Part shown: piece after piece, positions 14,341 to 22,995 of the stretch
Numbering within the stretch: position 1 is the stretch's first letter
Layout: each line of letters starts with the position of its first letter
Assembly (NCBI RefSeq): GCF_000787855.1
Contig: NZ_BBPQ01000012.1
Location: forward strand, 128,567 to 173,252
From: Streptacidiphilus anmyonensis
GTDB lineage: Bacteria > Actinomycetota > Actinomycetes > Streptomycetales > Streptomycetaceae
Length of the DNA stretch: 44,686 nucleotides
Reading direction: 5' to 3'
Notes under the pieces: generated by a model
The model's database searches: none
The model's input: the letters and a program-made list of their open reading frames with translations, nothing else
Told to the model about the DNA's origin: nothing
Program-made: the position numbers and the translations under genes

Positions 14341-15351
14341 GTGAACCCTGTCGTCGCGGCGGAGCCGCAGCACAACGCGGACCAGCACAACACGAAGCAG
14401 CAGAACCCCGTCCCCACCGCCGCGTCCGCGGCCGGTGGTCCCTCCGAGGCGGGCGGCCAGGCCGCGCCGGTGCTGTGCCTGTGCGGCGCGGCGGTGCGGG
14501 TCGGCGGCCGCACGCTCTGGTCCGGCGTCGACCTCGAGGTCCAGGCCGGGGAGTTCGTCGCCGTGCTCGGCCCTAACGGCGTCGGCAAGTCGACACTGGT
14601 CAAGGTGCTGCTCGGGATCATGCCCGCGGCCGAGGGCGAGATACGGGTGCTCGGCCGCCGCCCCGGCGAGGCCGGCAGCCGCGTCGGCTACCTGCCCCAG
14701 CGCCGCAGCTTCGACCCGGACCTGCGCATCCGCGGCGTCGACGTGGTCCGGATGGGCCTGGACGGCGACCGCTGGGGCGTACCGCTGCCCTGGTCCCGCA
14801 ACCGGCGCGAGCAGCAGCGGCGCGTCGACGAGGTGATCGAGCTGGTCGGCGCCTCCGGGTACGCCCACCGGCCGATCGGGCAGTGCTCGGGAGGCGAGCA
14901 GCAGCGGCTGCTGATCGCCCAGGCGCTCGTCCGCCGTCCCGAGGTGCTGCTGCTGGACGAGCCCCTGGACAGCCTGGACCTGCCCAACCAGAGCGCGGTC
15001 GCCGCGCTGATCGGCCGCATCTGCCACCAGGAGAACGTCGCGGTCGTCATGGTCGCCCACGACGTCAACCCGATCCTGCACCACCTCGACCGCGTCGTGT
15101 ACATCGCCGAGGGCGGCGCGGTGTGCGGCCCGCCGAGCGAGGTCATCAACTCCGAGACGCTGACCCGGCTCTACCGCACCCCGGTGGAGGTGCTGTCCAC
15201 GCAGGACGGCCGCCTCGTCGTGGTCGGCCAGCCCGAGGCGCCCGCCGTCCACGCGGACCGCCACGACGACGGTCACGGTCACGGTCACGGTCACGGCGAT
15301 CGCCGCGGTCAGAGCGACCGTCGCGGTCACGGCGACCGTCGCGCGGGGTGA
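14341..15351 (+). CDS. ABC importer ATPase (ZnuC-like) with His-rich tail
   Basis: A 336-aa ATPase: Walker A LGPNGVGKST, signature CSGGEQQRL, Walker B VLLLDEPLD and H-loop VMVAHD. It energises import through the two permeases that follow. The GTG at 14341, 8 bp past the lipoprotein stop with GTGAGG upstream, is chosen. The N-terminal 45 residues (QHNADQHNTKQQN) and C-terminal 30 residues (HDDGHGHGHGHGD) are extensions beyond the usual ATPase of about 260 residues. The His/Asp-rich tail would bind Zn2+ in the cytosol and could sense or buffer incoming metal. The permease starts 6 bp after the stop. Confidence 0.9.
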   Translation: MNPVVAAEPQHNADQHNTKQQNPVPTAASAAGGPSEAGGQAAPVLCLCGAAVRVGGRTLWSGVDLEVQAGEFVAVLGPNGVGKSTLVKVLLGIMPAAEGEIRVLGRRPGEAGSRVGYLPQRRSFDPDLRIRGVDVVRMGLDGDRWGVPLPWSRNRREQQRRVDEVIELVGASGYAHRPIGQCSGGEQQRLLIAQALVRRPEVLLLDEPLDSLDLPNQSAVAALIGRICHQENVAVVMVAHDVNPILHHLDRVVYIAEGGAVCGPPSEVINSETLTRLYRTPVEVLSTQDGRLVVVGQPEAPAVHADRHDDGHGHGHGHGDRRGQSDRRGHGDRRAG

Positions 15352-15357
15352 GCTGAG

Positions 15358-16266
15358 ATGGAGTCACCGGTCTTCTCCTGGAACCCGCTCTACGACTTCC
15401 AGTTGATGTGGTCCTACCCGTTCATGGTCAACGCCTTCCGCGCGGGCGCGATCGTCGCCGTCGTCGCGGGCGCCGTCGGCTGGTTCATGGTGCTGCGGCG
15501 GCAGACCTTCGCCGGGCACACGCTCTCCGTCGTCGCCTTCCCGGGCGCGGCGCTGGCGACGCTGGCCGGATTCAGCCTGAGCCTCGGCTACTTCGGCTTC
15601 TGCGTCGCCGCCGCGCTCGTGCTGGCGCTGATGCGGCGCGGCCGCGAGCCCGGCGGCTCGGAGGAGTCGGCCGCCACCGGGGTCGTGCAGGCGTTCCTGC
15701 TGGCCTGCGGCTACCTGTTCATGGCCCTCTACAAGGGCCTGCTGGAAGGACCGCAGGCGCTGCTCTTCGGCAGCTTCCTCGGCATCACCACCGGACAGGT
15801 CGCCACACTCGCCGTCGCCGGGCTCGCGGTCCTGCTGGCGCTCGCGGTCCTCGGCCGCCCGCTGCTGTTCGCCTCCGTCGACCCGCAGGTCGCCGCCGCG
15901 CGCGGGGTGCCCGTGCGCGGTCTCTCGGTCGCCTTCCTGGTGCTGCTGGGCGTCGCCACGGCCGAGGCCGCGCAGATCACCGGTGCGCTGCTGGTCTTCG
16001 CGCTGATGGTGCTGCCGGCGGCGACCGCCCAGGTGCTGACGGCCCGTCCCGGGCTGAGCCTGCTGCTGACCGTGGTCCTGGGCTTCGGCGTGACCTGGGC
16101 GGGCCTGGTGGCCGCCTTCTACTGGCCCTACCCGCTCGGATTCTTCGTGACCTCGTTCGCCTTCGGGCTCTTCCTGCTCGCCCACGGCGCGCGCTTCGCG
16201 GCGTGTGCGCTGGAGCGCCGCCGCGACGCCTCCGGCACGGCGGCCCTGGCCGGGGGTGCGGCATGA
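15358..16266 (+). CDS. metal ABC importer permease 1 (ZnuB family)
   Basis: A 302-aa ABC-3 family permease with about eight membrane helices, starting with a long amphipathic N-terminus (YDFQLMWSYPFMVNAFRAG) and carrying the family motifs RRQTFAGHTLSVVAFPGAAL and DPQVAAARGVPVRGLS. It forms the membrane channel with the second permease, whose start overlaps its stop by 4 bp (ATGA), so the two are translationally coupled. Confidence 0.9.
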   Translation: MESPVFSWNPLYDFQLMWSYPFMVNAFRAGAIVAVVAGAVGWFMVLRRQTFAGHTLSVVAFPGAALATLAGFSLSLGYFGFCVAAALVLALMRRGREPGGSEESAATGVVQAFLLACGYLFMALYKGLLEGPQALLFGSFLGITTGQVATLAVAGLAVLLALAVLGRPLLFASVDPQVAAARGVPVRGLSVAFLVLLGVATAEAAQITGALLVFALMVLPAATAQVLTARPGLSLLLTVVLGFGVTWAGLVAAFYWPYPLGFFVTSFAFGLFLLAHGARFAACALERRRDASGTAALAGGAA

Positions 16267-17147
16267 ACCTCCTGCTGGCCTCCTCCGGCGCGGCCTCGGC
16301 CTGGTCCCAGCCCTTCTTCCACCACGCCCTGCTGGCGGGCACGTTCATCGCGCTCGCGGCCGGACTCGTCGGCTACTTCCTGGTGCTGCGCGCGCAGATC
16401 TTCACCGGCGACGCGCTCAGCCACGTCGCCTTCACCGGCGCGATGGCCGCCCTCGCGGGCGGCTACGACCTACGCCTGGGCCTCTTCGTCTCCTGCGTCC
16501 TGGTCGGGCTGCTGCTGGCCGGGGTCGGCCGCCGCGGCAAGGCGGACGACGTCGTCATCGGCAGCGCCTTCGCCTGGGTGCTGGGCCTCGGCTCGTTCTT
16601 CCTGACCCTCTACACGACCTCCGCCAGCGGCAACGGCAACGGCGGCGCGGGCACCTCGGTGCTCTTCGGCTCCATCTTCGGCCTGGACGGCGGCCAGACC
16701 CTGGTCGCGGTGCTGATCGCGCTCGCGGTCTCGCTCGCGGTCGTGCTGATCGCCCGGCCGCTGCTCTTCGCCACCCTCGACGAGAACGTCGCCGCCGCAC
16801 GGGGCGTCCCCGTCAAGGCCCTCGGGCTCGGTTTCCTCGCCCTGGTCGGCGTCACCGCCGGCGAGGCGACACAGGCCGTCGGGTCCCTGCTGCTCCTGGG
16901 CCTCCTGGCGGCCCCGGCAGGCACGGCGATCCGCCTCACCGACCGCCCCTTCCGCGGCCTCGCCCTGGCGGCGGCCCTCGCCGTGGGCGAGATGTGGGCG
17001 GGCCTGGCCATCGCCGCCTGGATCCCGCAGTGCCCACCGAGCTTCGCCATCATGACCGCCGCGACCCTCGCCTACGCCGCGACCTGGCTCCGCCCGACCC
17101 GCGACCGGCGCCCCGCCCCCGTGTCGGCGCCGACCGCGGCGAGCTGA
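16263..17147 (+). CDS. metal ABC importer permease 2 (ZnuB family)
   Basis: A 294-aa ABC-3 family permease, paralogous to permease 1: LRAQIFTGDALSHVAFTGAM and DENVAAARGVPVKALG match the same motifs. A pair of non-identical permeases suggests a heterodimeric channel. A Gly/Asn-rich external loop (SASGNGNGGAG) is unusual. Last gene of the operon; the 200 bp after it contain no clear intrinsic terminator before the SARP2 promoter. Confidence 0.9.
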   Translation: MNLLLASSGAASAWSQPFFHHALLAGTFIALAAGLVGYFLVLRAQIFTGDALSHVAFTGAMAALAGGYDLRLGLFVSCVLVGLLLAGVGRRGKADDVVIGSAFAWVLGLGSFFLTLYTTSASGNGNGGAGTSVLFGSIFGLDGGQTLVAVLIALAVSLAVVLIARPLLFATLDENVAAARGVPVKALGLGFLALVGVTAGEATQAVGSLLLLGLLAAPAGTAIRLTDRPFRGLALAAALAVGEMWAGLAIAAWIPQCPPSFAIMTAATLAYAATWLRPTRDRRPAPVSAPTAAS

Positions 17148-17355
17148 TCACCGACAACCGGCCCCGCGGCGTCGCGGAGGTCCCGCGCGCGGGGGCCTGC
17201 GTGCCGCGCATGCGGCAGCAGCTCCGCCGCCGACTCCCCGCCAGAGGGCCGGCTGATGCGGCCGGCCGCCGGGCTCGCTTGGCCGATACAAGATCACTCA
17301 TGCTTCCCCACAAGCGAGTTACTGTGTTCGTGGCCGATCGGGGGAGGGGGCCTGA

Positions 17356-20300
17356 ATGCGGTTGGGCGTGTTGGGTCCGCTGGAGGTCGAGACGGGGGCC
17401 GGGGAGCGCGCCGTCGTCGCCGCGCCGAAGCAGCGGACCGTGCTGGCCTGTCTCGCGCTGCGCGCCAATCACGCGGTGTCGACCGACGCGTTGATGGAGT
17501 CCGTCTGGCCCGACCGGCAACCGGCGAACGCGAAGCCGGCGATCCTGAACTACGTGGCCCGGCTGCGCCGGAACCTGCTGGACGTCGCCGAGCGGGTGCA
17601 GACGACCGCCGGCGGGTACCGGCTGGAGGTCCGTGAGGACCGCGAGCTCGACCACATGCACGCCGCAGCGCTCGCGACCACCGCCCGGAACGCCGTCTGC
17701 GGCGGGGACTGGAGCGGCGGAGAGCGGCAAGCCGACGCGGCGCTCGCGCTGTGGCGGGGCGAGCCCTTGGAGGACGTGCCCTGTGACCGGCTGCGGTCCG
17801 ACTGGGCGCCGACCTTCGACGCGCTGCGGATGCGGCTGGAGGAGACCCGTCTCGACGCCCTGCTCGCCGCGGGCCACTTCGACCGGGCGCTGCCCCGGCT
17901 GATGCACCTGACCGCGGCGCACCCCCTGCTCGAGCCGCTGCACGAGCGCGCCGTGGTCGCGCTCTACGGGACCGGCCGTCGCGCGGAGGCTTTGGGCTGC
18001 TACGGCCGGGCCCGCTCGGCCCTGCGGGACGGCATCGGCGCGGACCCTGCACCCTGCCTGCAGGACCTGCACGCGCTGGTCCTGCGCGACGCTCCGGTGC
18101 AGGAGCTGGTGGCGGTGTGGCGGAGGGCCCGCGCGCTGGCGCATTCGGGCGGGGCGCACCCAGGCGGGCCGCACGCGGGTGGGCGCTCGCCCGCCGACGT
18201 CGGCGCCGGCGCCGGGGCGGCGTCCGGGGCTGAGGCGGTGTCCGGGACCGGAGCGGTGGCCAGGCCTAGGGCGGAGACCGGATCGCAGTCAGCGGGGCAC
18301 CCTGCCTCGGCCGGGTTTCCGCTCTCGCAACTTCCCTGCCCGCCACGGTCCGTCGTCGGAAGGGAACGGGAACTTCGGGAGCTCACCCGACTGTTGGCCG
18401 AGCCGCCGAGCGCGGCCGAGTCGCAGGACAGCGGCACCCCGACGGAGGCAGGCGGCGGCGTCCGGGTGGCCGCCGTCGTCGGGCCCGCCGGCGTGGGCAA
18501 GACGACGCTCGCCCTGGCCTGGGCACACCGTGTCGCCCACCGCTTTCCCGGCGGGCAGATGTACTTGGACCTGAACGGCTTCGCCGCCGAGGGCAGACCC
18601 GTCGCCACGGACGCCGCCGTCGGCGCGCTGCTCGACTTCCTGGGTGTTCCGGCGGCTCGCCTGCCCGCTACGCCCGAGGGGCGCGCGGCCCTGTACCGGG
18701 GGCTGGTCGCGGACAAGCGGCTGCTGCTGGTCTTCGACAACGTGCGGGACGCCGCCCAGGTGCGGCCGCTGCTGCCGTCCGGCGACGAGTGCCGCGCCCT
18801 GGTGACCAGCCGCCGCTCGCTCGGCAGCCTGGTGGTGCTCGACGGGGCCGAGACGCTGCCGTTGGGGCCGCTGAGCGCTTCGGACTCGCGCGAACTGCTG
18901 GTCCGCAGACTCGGAGCGCAGCGCGTCTCCGGTCAGGAGGCGGCCGTCGCGGTGGTCGCGGAGCGGTGCGCGCACCTGCCGCTGGCCCTGTCCGTCGCCG
19001 CGGCCCGCGCCACGTCGGCGGACAGGGCCATGCCGCTCTCCGCCCTGGCCCGGCAGTTGGAGCGCGGCGCACTCGACGCCCTCAGCGCCGGGGACGACGC
19101 GAGCAGTGTGCGCACCGTGCTGTCCTGGTCGTACGAGGGGCTGACGACTGCGGCCGCGCGTCTCTTCCGGTTCCTCGGCCTGCATCCGGGTGCGGAGTTC
19201 ACCGTGCCGGGCGCGGCGGCCCTGACCGACCTGCCGCCGACCCGCGTGGCTGCCCTGGTCGAGGAGCTGGCGGCGCTGAGCCTGCTGACCGAAACCGTCC
19301 CGGGCCGGTACACCCTGGACAGCCTGCTGCGGCAGTACGCCGCAGAGTTGATCGCCGACGAGACCGCCGATGCCCAGCGGACCGATGCTGCCCATCAGGC
19401 CGATGCCCATCGCACCGGCGGTGGGCTGATCGATGACGGGCTGACCGGTGGTGGGTCGACCGTCGACGGACCGGCCCACGCGGTGACCGGCGCGGCGGAG
19501 CAGCACGCGGCGCGGCACCGCCTCTACGACTACCACCTGCGCTCCGCGCTGGCCGCCGACCGCCGTTGCGCGCCCGTGCTCTCGGCCGTTCAGGCCGACG
19601 GGGTGCCGCTGCCGACGGGGCTCGCGTCACGGGACTTCGACGGCCGCGACGCGGCCCTGGCCTGGCTGGCCGACGAGCAGCGGGTGCTCGCGACCCTGAT
19701 CGCCCAGGCGTCCTCCTGCGGCCTGGACTCCTACGCGTGGCGGTTGGCCCTCGCCCAGTCCGCGGGGCTGGCCCTGCGTGGCGACCACACCGAGGAACTG
19801 CGGCTGGCCCGCCTGGCGTTGGGCCCGGCCAAGCGTCTTCGGGACGCGACCGGACAGGGCTGCTGCTACCTGGTGATCGGACGCGCGCTGGCGCAGCTCG
19901 GCGAGGTGCAGACCGCCCGCTTCCAACTACGGCGCGCTCTGGGCCTGTTCCGGGCCACCGAGGCCGTGGAGCTGCTCGGTGAGGCCCATCGGGCGCTGGG
20001 CGACTGCGCCCACCGTCAGGGCCGACATCGGGAGTTCGCGGCCCACGCCCGCTCCTGCCTGGCGGCGGCCCGGCAGTCGGGCGACCCGGTCCGCGTCTGC
20101 CACGCGCTCGACCGCCTCGGCTGGGCGCTCCTCCACTGCGGTGAGCCCCGGGAGGCCCACGTCCACAGCCTGGAAGCCGTCGGCCTGGCGCGCGAGCTGG
20201 GCCTGGCCCGGTCGGTGCGCGAGCGGCTCGACGCGGGCCGCCGCCTGGCCCACGCCGAACTGCTGGCCGCCGAGGGCGAGCCGGAGCACGCGCGGGCGAT

Positions 20301-20508
20301 CTGGCGAGAGGTCGGCCTGACCGCCCGGTCCGACAGCCCTGAGCAGGCCGCGTACGCCGAGCGTCGGCTCGCCGCGCACCGCCCGCACGCCGACCCGGCC
20401 GCGGGCGTGGCCCGGGTCGCGGCGTCGGGTCCGGGCTTGGTGGCAGGTGCGGGCGCAGCGGCAGGCGCGGGTGCGGCGACGCCCAGGGCGCCCGAGGTGA
20501 CACCCTGA
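17356..20508 (+). CDS. AfsR/SARP-family regulator with NB-ARC and TPR domains (SARP2)
   Basis: A 1050-aa protein: OmpR-like DNA-binding domain (1-90; MRLGVLGPLEV, LRANHAVSTDALMESVWPD), activation domain (about 95-255), a flexible Ala/Gly linker, and an NB-ARC ATPase with Walker A VVGPAGVGKTTLAL (about 374-387), LLLVFDNV (about 456-463), LVTSRRSL and CAHLPLALSVAAAR. A C-terminal helical TPR-like region follows, interrupted by a TGGG/DDG-rich insert near 680-710. It ends 103 bp upstream of ubiD. The ubiD and ubiX promoters share 11-bp-phased heptamers in the SARP layout, so this protein is the natural activator of both operons. It shares its domain plan, not close sequence, with SARP1. Start: ATG 17356 with GGGGGAGGGGG upstream. 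Confidence 0.88.
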   Translation: MRLGVLGPLEVETGAGERAVVAAPKQRTVLACLALRANHAVSTDALMESVWPDRQPANAKPAILNYVARLRRNLLDVAERVQTTAGGYRLEVREDRELDHMHAAALATTARNAVCGGDWSGGERQADAALALWRGEPLEDVPCDRLRSDWAPTFDALRMRLEETRLDALLAAGHFDRALPRLMHLTAAHPLLEPLHERAVVALYGTGRRAEALGCYGRARSALRDGIGADPAPCLQDLHALVLRDAPVQELVAVWRRARALAHSGGAHPGGPHAGGRSPADVGAGAGAASGAEAVSGTGAVARPRAETGSQSAGHPASAGFPLSQLPCPPRSVVGRERELRELTRLLAEPPSAAESQDSGTPTEAGGGVRVAAVVGPAGVGKTTLALAWAHRVAHRFPGGQMYLDLNGFAAEGRPVATDAAVGALLDFLGVPAARLPATPEGRAALYRGLVADKRLLLVFDNVRDAAQVRPLLPSGDECRALVTSRRSLGSLVVLDGAETLPLGPLSASDSRELLVRRLGAQRVSGQEAAVAVVAERCAHLPLALSVAAARATSADRAMPLSALARQLERGALDALSAGDDASSVRTVLSWSYEGLTTAAARLFRFLGLHPGAEFTVPGAAALTDLPPTRVAALVEELAALSLLTETVPGRYTLDSLLRQYAAELIADETADAQRTDAAHQADAHRTGGGLIDDGLTGGGSTVDGPAHAVTGAAEQHAARHRLYDYHLRSALAADRRCAPVLSAVQADGVPLPTGLASRDFDGRDAALAWLADEQRVLATLIAQASSCGLDSYAWRLALAQSAGLALRGDHTEELRLARLALGPAKRLRDATGQGCCYLVIGRALAQLGEVQTARFQLRRALGLFRATEAVELLGEAHRALGDCAHRQGRHREFAAHARSCLAAARQSGDPVRVCHALDRLGWALLHCGEPREAHVHSLEAVGLARELGLARSVRERLDAGRRLAHAELLAAEGEPEHARAIWREVGLTARSDSPEQAAYAERRLAAHRPHADPAAGVARVAASGPGLVAGAGAAAGAGAATPRAPEVTP

Positions 20509-20541
20509 GATGACCCCGGGGTGCCCCAGGGGGCCCCAGGG

Positions 20542-20585
20542 CGTTGGCCGGACGATAGGTCCGCGATATCGCCCCTCCCTAGCGT
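20542..20585 (+). promoter_or_regulatory. SARP-type operator and promoter of the ubiD operon
   Basis: Heptamers CGTTGGC (20542), CGATAGG (20553) and CGATATC (20564) are spaced exactly 11 bp apart. Nine bases after the last one comes TAGCGT (20580-20585), a TAnnnT -10. This is the canonical SARP activator layout (heptamers replacing the -35). The same layout, heptamers and -10 occur in front of ubiX on the other strand. Confidence 0.75.
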
Positions 20586-20611
20586 CGGGCGCACCGACGA
20601 GGAGGACGTTC

Positions 20612-22117
20612 GTGAACCATCTCAAGAGCCTGCGCGCCTTCATCGACGCCCTGGACGCGATCGGCGAGATCCAGCCGATCGACAAGGAAGTGGACTGGCG
20701 GCTCGAAATCGGCGCCGTGGCGCGTCGCACCTACGAACTGCGGGCCCCGGCACCGCTGTTCAACACCATCACGGGCATCGAGAAGGGCTTCCGGGTGCTG
20801 TCCGCGCCCGGCGGCCTGTCCGCGCAGCCCGGCCTGACCTACAGCCGCATCGCGCTCGCCCTCGGCCTGCCCGCCGACGCCAGGGGCGCCGACATCGTCA
20901 CCGCGCTGGCCGACGCCCGACGGCGCGAGCCGATCCCGCCGGAGGTGGTGGAGCGGTCCGCGGCGCCCTGCAAGCAGAACGTCATGACGGGCGACGAGAT
21001 CGACCTGCTGAAGTTCCCCACCCCGCTGATCCACGACGGCGACGGCGGCCGCTACATCCAGTCCTTCGGGATGAACATCGCCCGCACGCCCGACGGGTCG
21101 TGGACCAACTGGTCGATCAACCGCATGATGCTCGTCGACCGCAACCGCCTCGCCTGCCTGATCCCGCCGCCGCAGCACCTGGGGATGATCCGGGCCCAGT
21201 GGACCGAGCGCGGCGAGGACATGCCGATCGCGGTCGCCCTCGGCGTCGAGCCCGGCCTGCCCTACGTCGGCGGCATGCCGCTGCCGGAGGGGGACGACGA
21301 GTCCCACTTCCTGGGCGCCTACTTCGGCGAGGGTGTGGAGCTCGTGCGGGCCGAGACCGTGGACCTGCTCGTCCCGGCGACCGCCGAGATCGTCATCGAG
21401 GGCTACGTCTCCCGCACCGACCTGGTCGAGGAGGGTCCGATGGGGGAGTACCCGGGGTACCTGGACCGCGGCAGCCACTCGCCCAAGCCCGTCCTGCACG
21501 TCACCGCCGTCACCTACCGCGACGACGCCATCCTGCCCGTGGCCGTCGCCGGCGCGCCCGTCGAGGAGGACCACACCGGCTGGGGCCTGCCGCACGCCGC
21601 CGAGATGACGCACGTGCTCCGCGAGGCCGGCCTGCCGGTCTCGGCCTGCTGGGGCGTACTGGAGTCGGCGGCGCACTGGTGGGTGGTGGCGCTCAAGCCG
21701 TCCTGGCACGAGGAGTCGGGCCTGGACTCCAAGGCGATGACACAGCGCGTCGGCGAGGTCGTCTTCGGGGCGGGCAAGCTCGCCTTCGGCGTGCCCAAGC
21801 TGGTGCTCGTCGAGCACGACTTCGACATCGCCGATCCCGGACAGATCATCTGGGCCTTCGCCAGCCGCTCGCACCCCGAGCACGGCGAGGCGCACTTCCC
21901 GGGCCAGCCGCAGAACATCATCCCGGTCTACCTCGACGAGCACGAGCGGCTGAGCTACCACGCCACCAAGGTCGTCTACAACTGCCTGCTGGCCGACCGC
22001 TTCCCGGTCGACGAGCGGCCGGTGGCCTCGGACTTCGCCCACAACTGGTCCTCCGAGCTGCAGCAGCACGTGCTGGACAACTGGGAGGCCTACGGCTTCA
22101 CGAGCGTCAAGGAGTGA
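20612..22117 (+). CDS. UbiD-family prenyl-FMN-dependent decarboxylase
   Basis: A 501-aa protein close to the Fdc1/UbiD class: TPDGSWTNWSINRMMLVD, IPPPQHLGMI, LVPATAEIVIEGY, LVEEGPMGEYPGY and SYRDNAILPV-like TYRDDAILPV. The catalytic Arg and two Glu of UbiD enzymes are present (R171 in SINR, E274 and E279 in EGPMGE). Such enzymes (de)carboxylate alpha,beta-unsaturated or aromatic acids and need prenylated FMN, supplied by UbiX, which is encoded at 24206-24769. The substrate is unknown. The GTG at 20612 follows GGAGGAC. It is the first gene of a two-gene operon with the atypical SDR and lies directly behind SARP2 and its putative operator, so it is not likely to be the menaquinone-pathway UbiD. 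Confidence 0.9.
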   Translation: MNHLKSLRAFIDALDAIGEIQPIDKEVDWRLEIGAVARRTYELRAPAPLFNTITGIEKGFRVLSAPGGLSAQPGLTYSRIALALGLPADARGADIVTALADARRREPIPPEVVERSAAPCKQNVMTGDEIDLLKFPTPLIHDGDGGRYIQSFGMNIARTPDGSWTNWSINRMMLVDRNRLACLIPPPQHLGMIRAQWTERGEDMPIAVALGVEPGLPYVGGMPLPEGDDESHFLGAYFGEGVELVRAETVDLLVPATAEIVIEGYVSRTDLVEEGPMGEYPGYLDRGSHSPKPVLHVTAVTYRDDAILPVAVAGAPVEEDHTGWGLPHAAEMTHVLREAGLPVSACWGVLESAAHWWVVALKPSWHEESGLDSKAMTQRVGEVVFGAGKLAFGVPKLVLVEHDFDIADPGQIIWAFASRSHPEHGEAHFPGQPQNIIPVYLDEHERLSYHATKVVYNCLLADRFPVDERPVASDFAHNWSSELQQHVLDNWEAYGFTSVKE

Positions 22118-22145
22118 GGCGGCCTCGCCCTGTTCCCGTGCCCTG

Positions 22146-22184
22146 ATCCGAAGACGAGCCAATCCGAAGACGAGCCAATCGAAG
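22146..22184 (+). repeat. 16-bp tandem repeat upstream of the SDR-like gene
   Basis: Two perfect copies of ATCCGAAGACGAGCCA (22146-22161, 22162-22177) followed by a partial third that becomes the GAAGGAAGAG ribosome binding region of the gene at 22199. Confidence 0.85.
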
Positions 22185-22198
22185 GAAGAGAGCCACTG

Positions 22199-22870
22199 AT
22201 GATTGACGTGAGTGAAAAGGGCAGCGCCCTGATCGTCGGCGTCGGCCCCGGACTCGGCGTCGCGGTGGCCCGCGCGTTCGCCGAGGCGGGTCACCCGGTC
22301 GCGCTGATCGGCCGCACCGGCGGCACGCTGAAGGAACTGGCGGGGCAACTCCAGGCCGAGGGTCATGTCGCTCGCGACTACCAGGCCGACGCCGCCGACG
22401 CCGAGCAGCTCGGGTCCGTGCTGGACCTGGCCGTCGCCGAGCTGGGCGCTCCCGAGGCGCTCGTCTACAACGCCGCCTACGGACGCCCCGACACCCCCAC
22501 CGCCGTGAGCCCGGAGGGCTGGGCGGACAGCCTGGCGGTCAACGTCATCGGCGCGACCGTCGCCGCAGGGCACGTGATCCCCGCCTTCCGCGGCGGCCGT
22601 GGCACGGTCCTGTTCACCGGCGGCGGCTTCGCGCTCGCGCCGTCCCCCGACTACACCACCCTGTCGGTGGGCAAGGCCGCCCTGCGCGCCTACGCGCACG
22701 CCCTGCACGAGGAGCAGCGCGAAGCGGGCGTCCACGTCACGACCGTCACCATCCGCGGCTTCATCAGCCCGGGTGACGAGCGCTTCGACTCGGCGGCGAT
22801 CGCCAAGGTCTACCTGGAGCTGCACCGAAGGCCCCGCGACCAGTGGCAGGCGGAGTACGTCTACCCCTGA
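22199..22870 (+). CDS. atypical SDR-fold oxidoreductase lacking the catalytic Tyr
   Basis: A 223-aa Rossmann protein: nucleotide-binding GVGPGLGVAVARAFAEAGH near the N-terminus and YNAAYG in place of the NNAG motif. At the active site the usual YxxxK reads LSVGK (within DYTTLSVGKAALRAY), so Lys is kept but Tyr is replaced by Leu; a Tyr lies three residues earlier. It may be a non-classical reductase, an isomerase or a binding protein. ATG at 22199 with GAAGGAAGAG upstream. It follows ubiD by 81 bp on the same strand and is probably co-transcribed, so it may act on the decarboxylation substrate or product. Confidence 0.75.
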   Translation: MIDVSEKGSALIVGVGPGLGVAVARAFAEAGHPVALIGRTGGTLKELAGQLQAEGHVARDYQADAADAEQLGSVLDLAVAELGAPEALVYNAAYGRPDTPTAVSPEGWADSLAVNVIGATVAAGHVIPAFRGGRGTVLFTGGGFALAPSPDYTTLSVGKAALRAYAHALHEEQREAGVHVTTVTIRGFISPGDERFDSAAIAKVYLELHRRPRDQWQAEYVYP

Positions 22871-22913
22871 TACCGCTGACACCGCCGCGGTGGGGGCGAT
22901 CGTCGCCCGGAAA

Positions 22914-22947
22914 CGGTGGCCGGAGCACTGAACTGCTCCGGCCACCG
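22914..22947. terminator. bidirectional terminator between the two convergent operons
   Basis: CGGTGGCCGGAGCA (22914-22927) and TGCTCCGGCCACCG (22934-22947) form a perfect 14-bp stem with a 6-nt loop, 43 bp past the plus-strand SDR stop and 48 bp past the minus-strand SDR stop. Confidence 0.8.
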
Positions 22948-22995
22948 CGACGTTCCCCCTCCTCCCTCGGCCTCCCTCGGCCGGATCGCCGGCCG

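Noticed and set aside
15408-16262. A 579-codon plus-strand frame that could suggest a fusion before permease 2
   Set aside because: Its first half is the out-of-frame shadow of permease 1; permease 2 starts at 16263 with an ATGA overlap.
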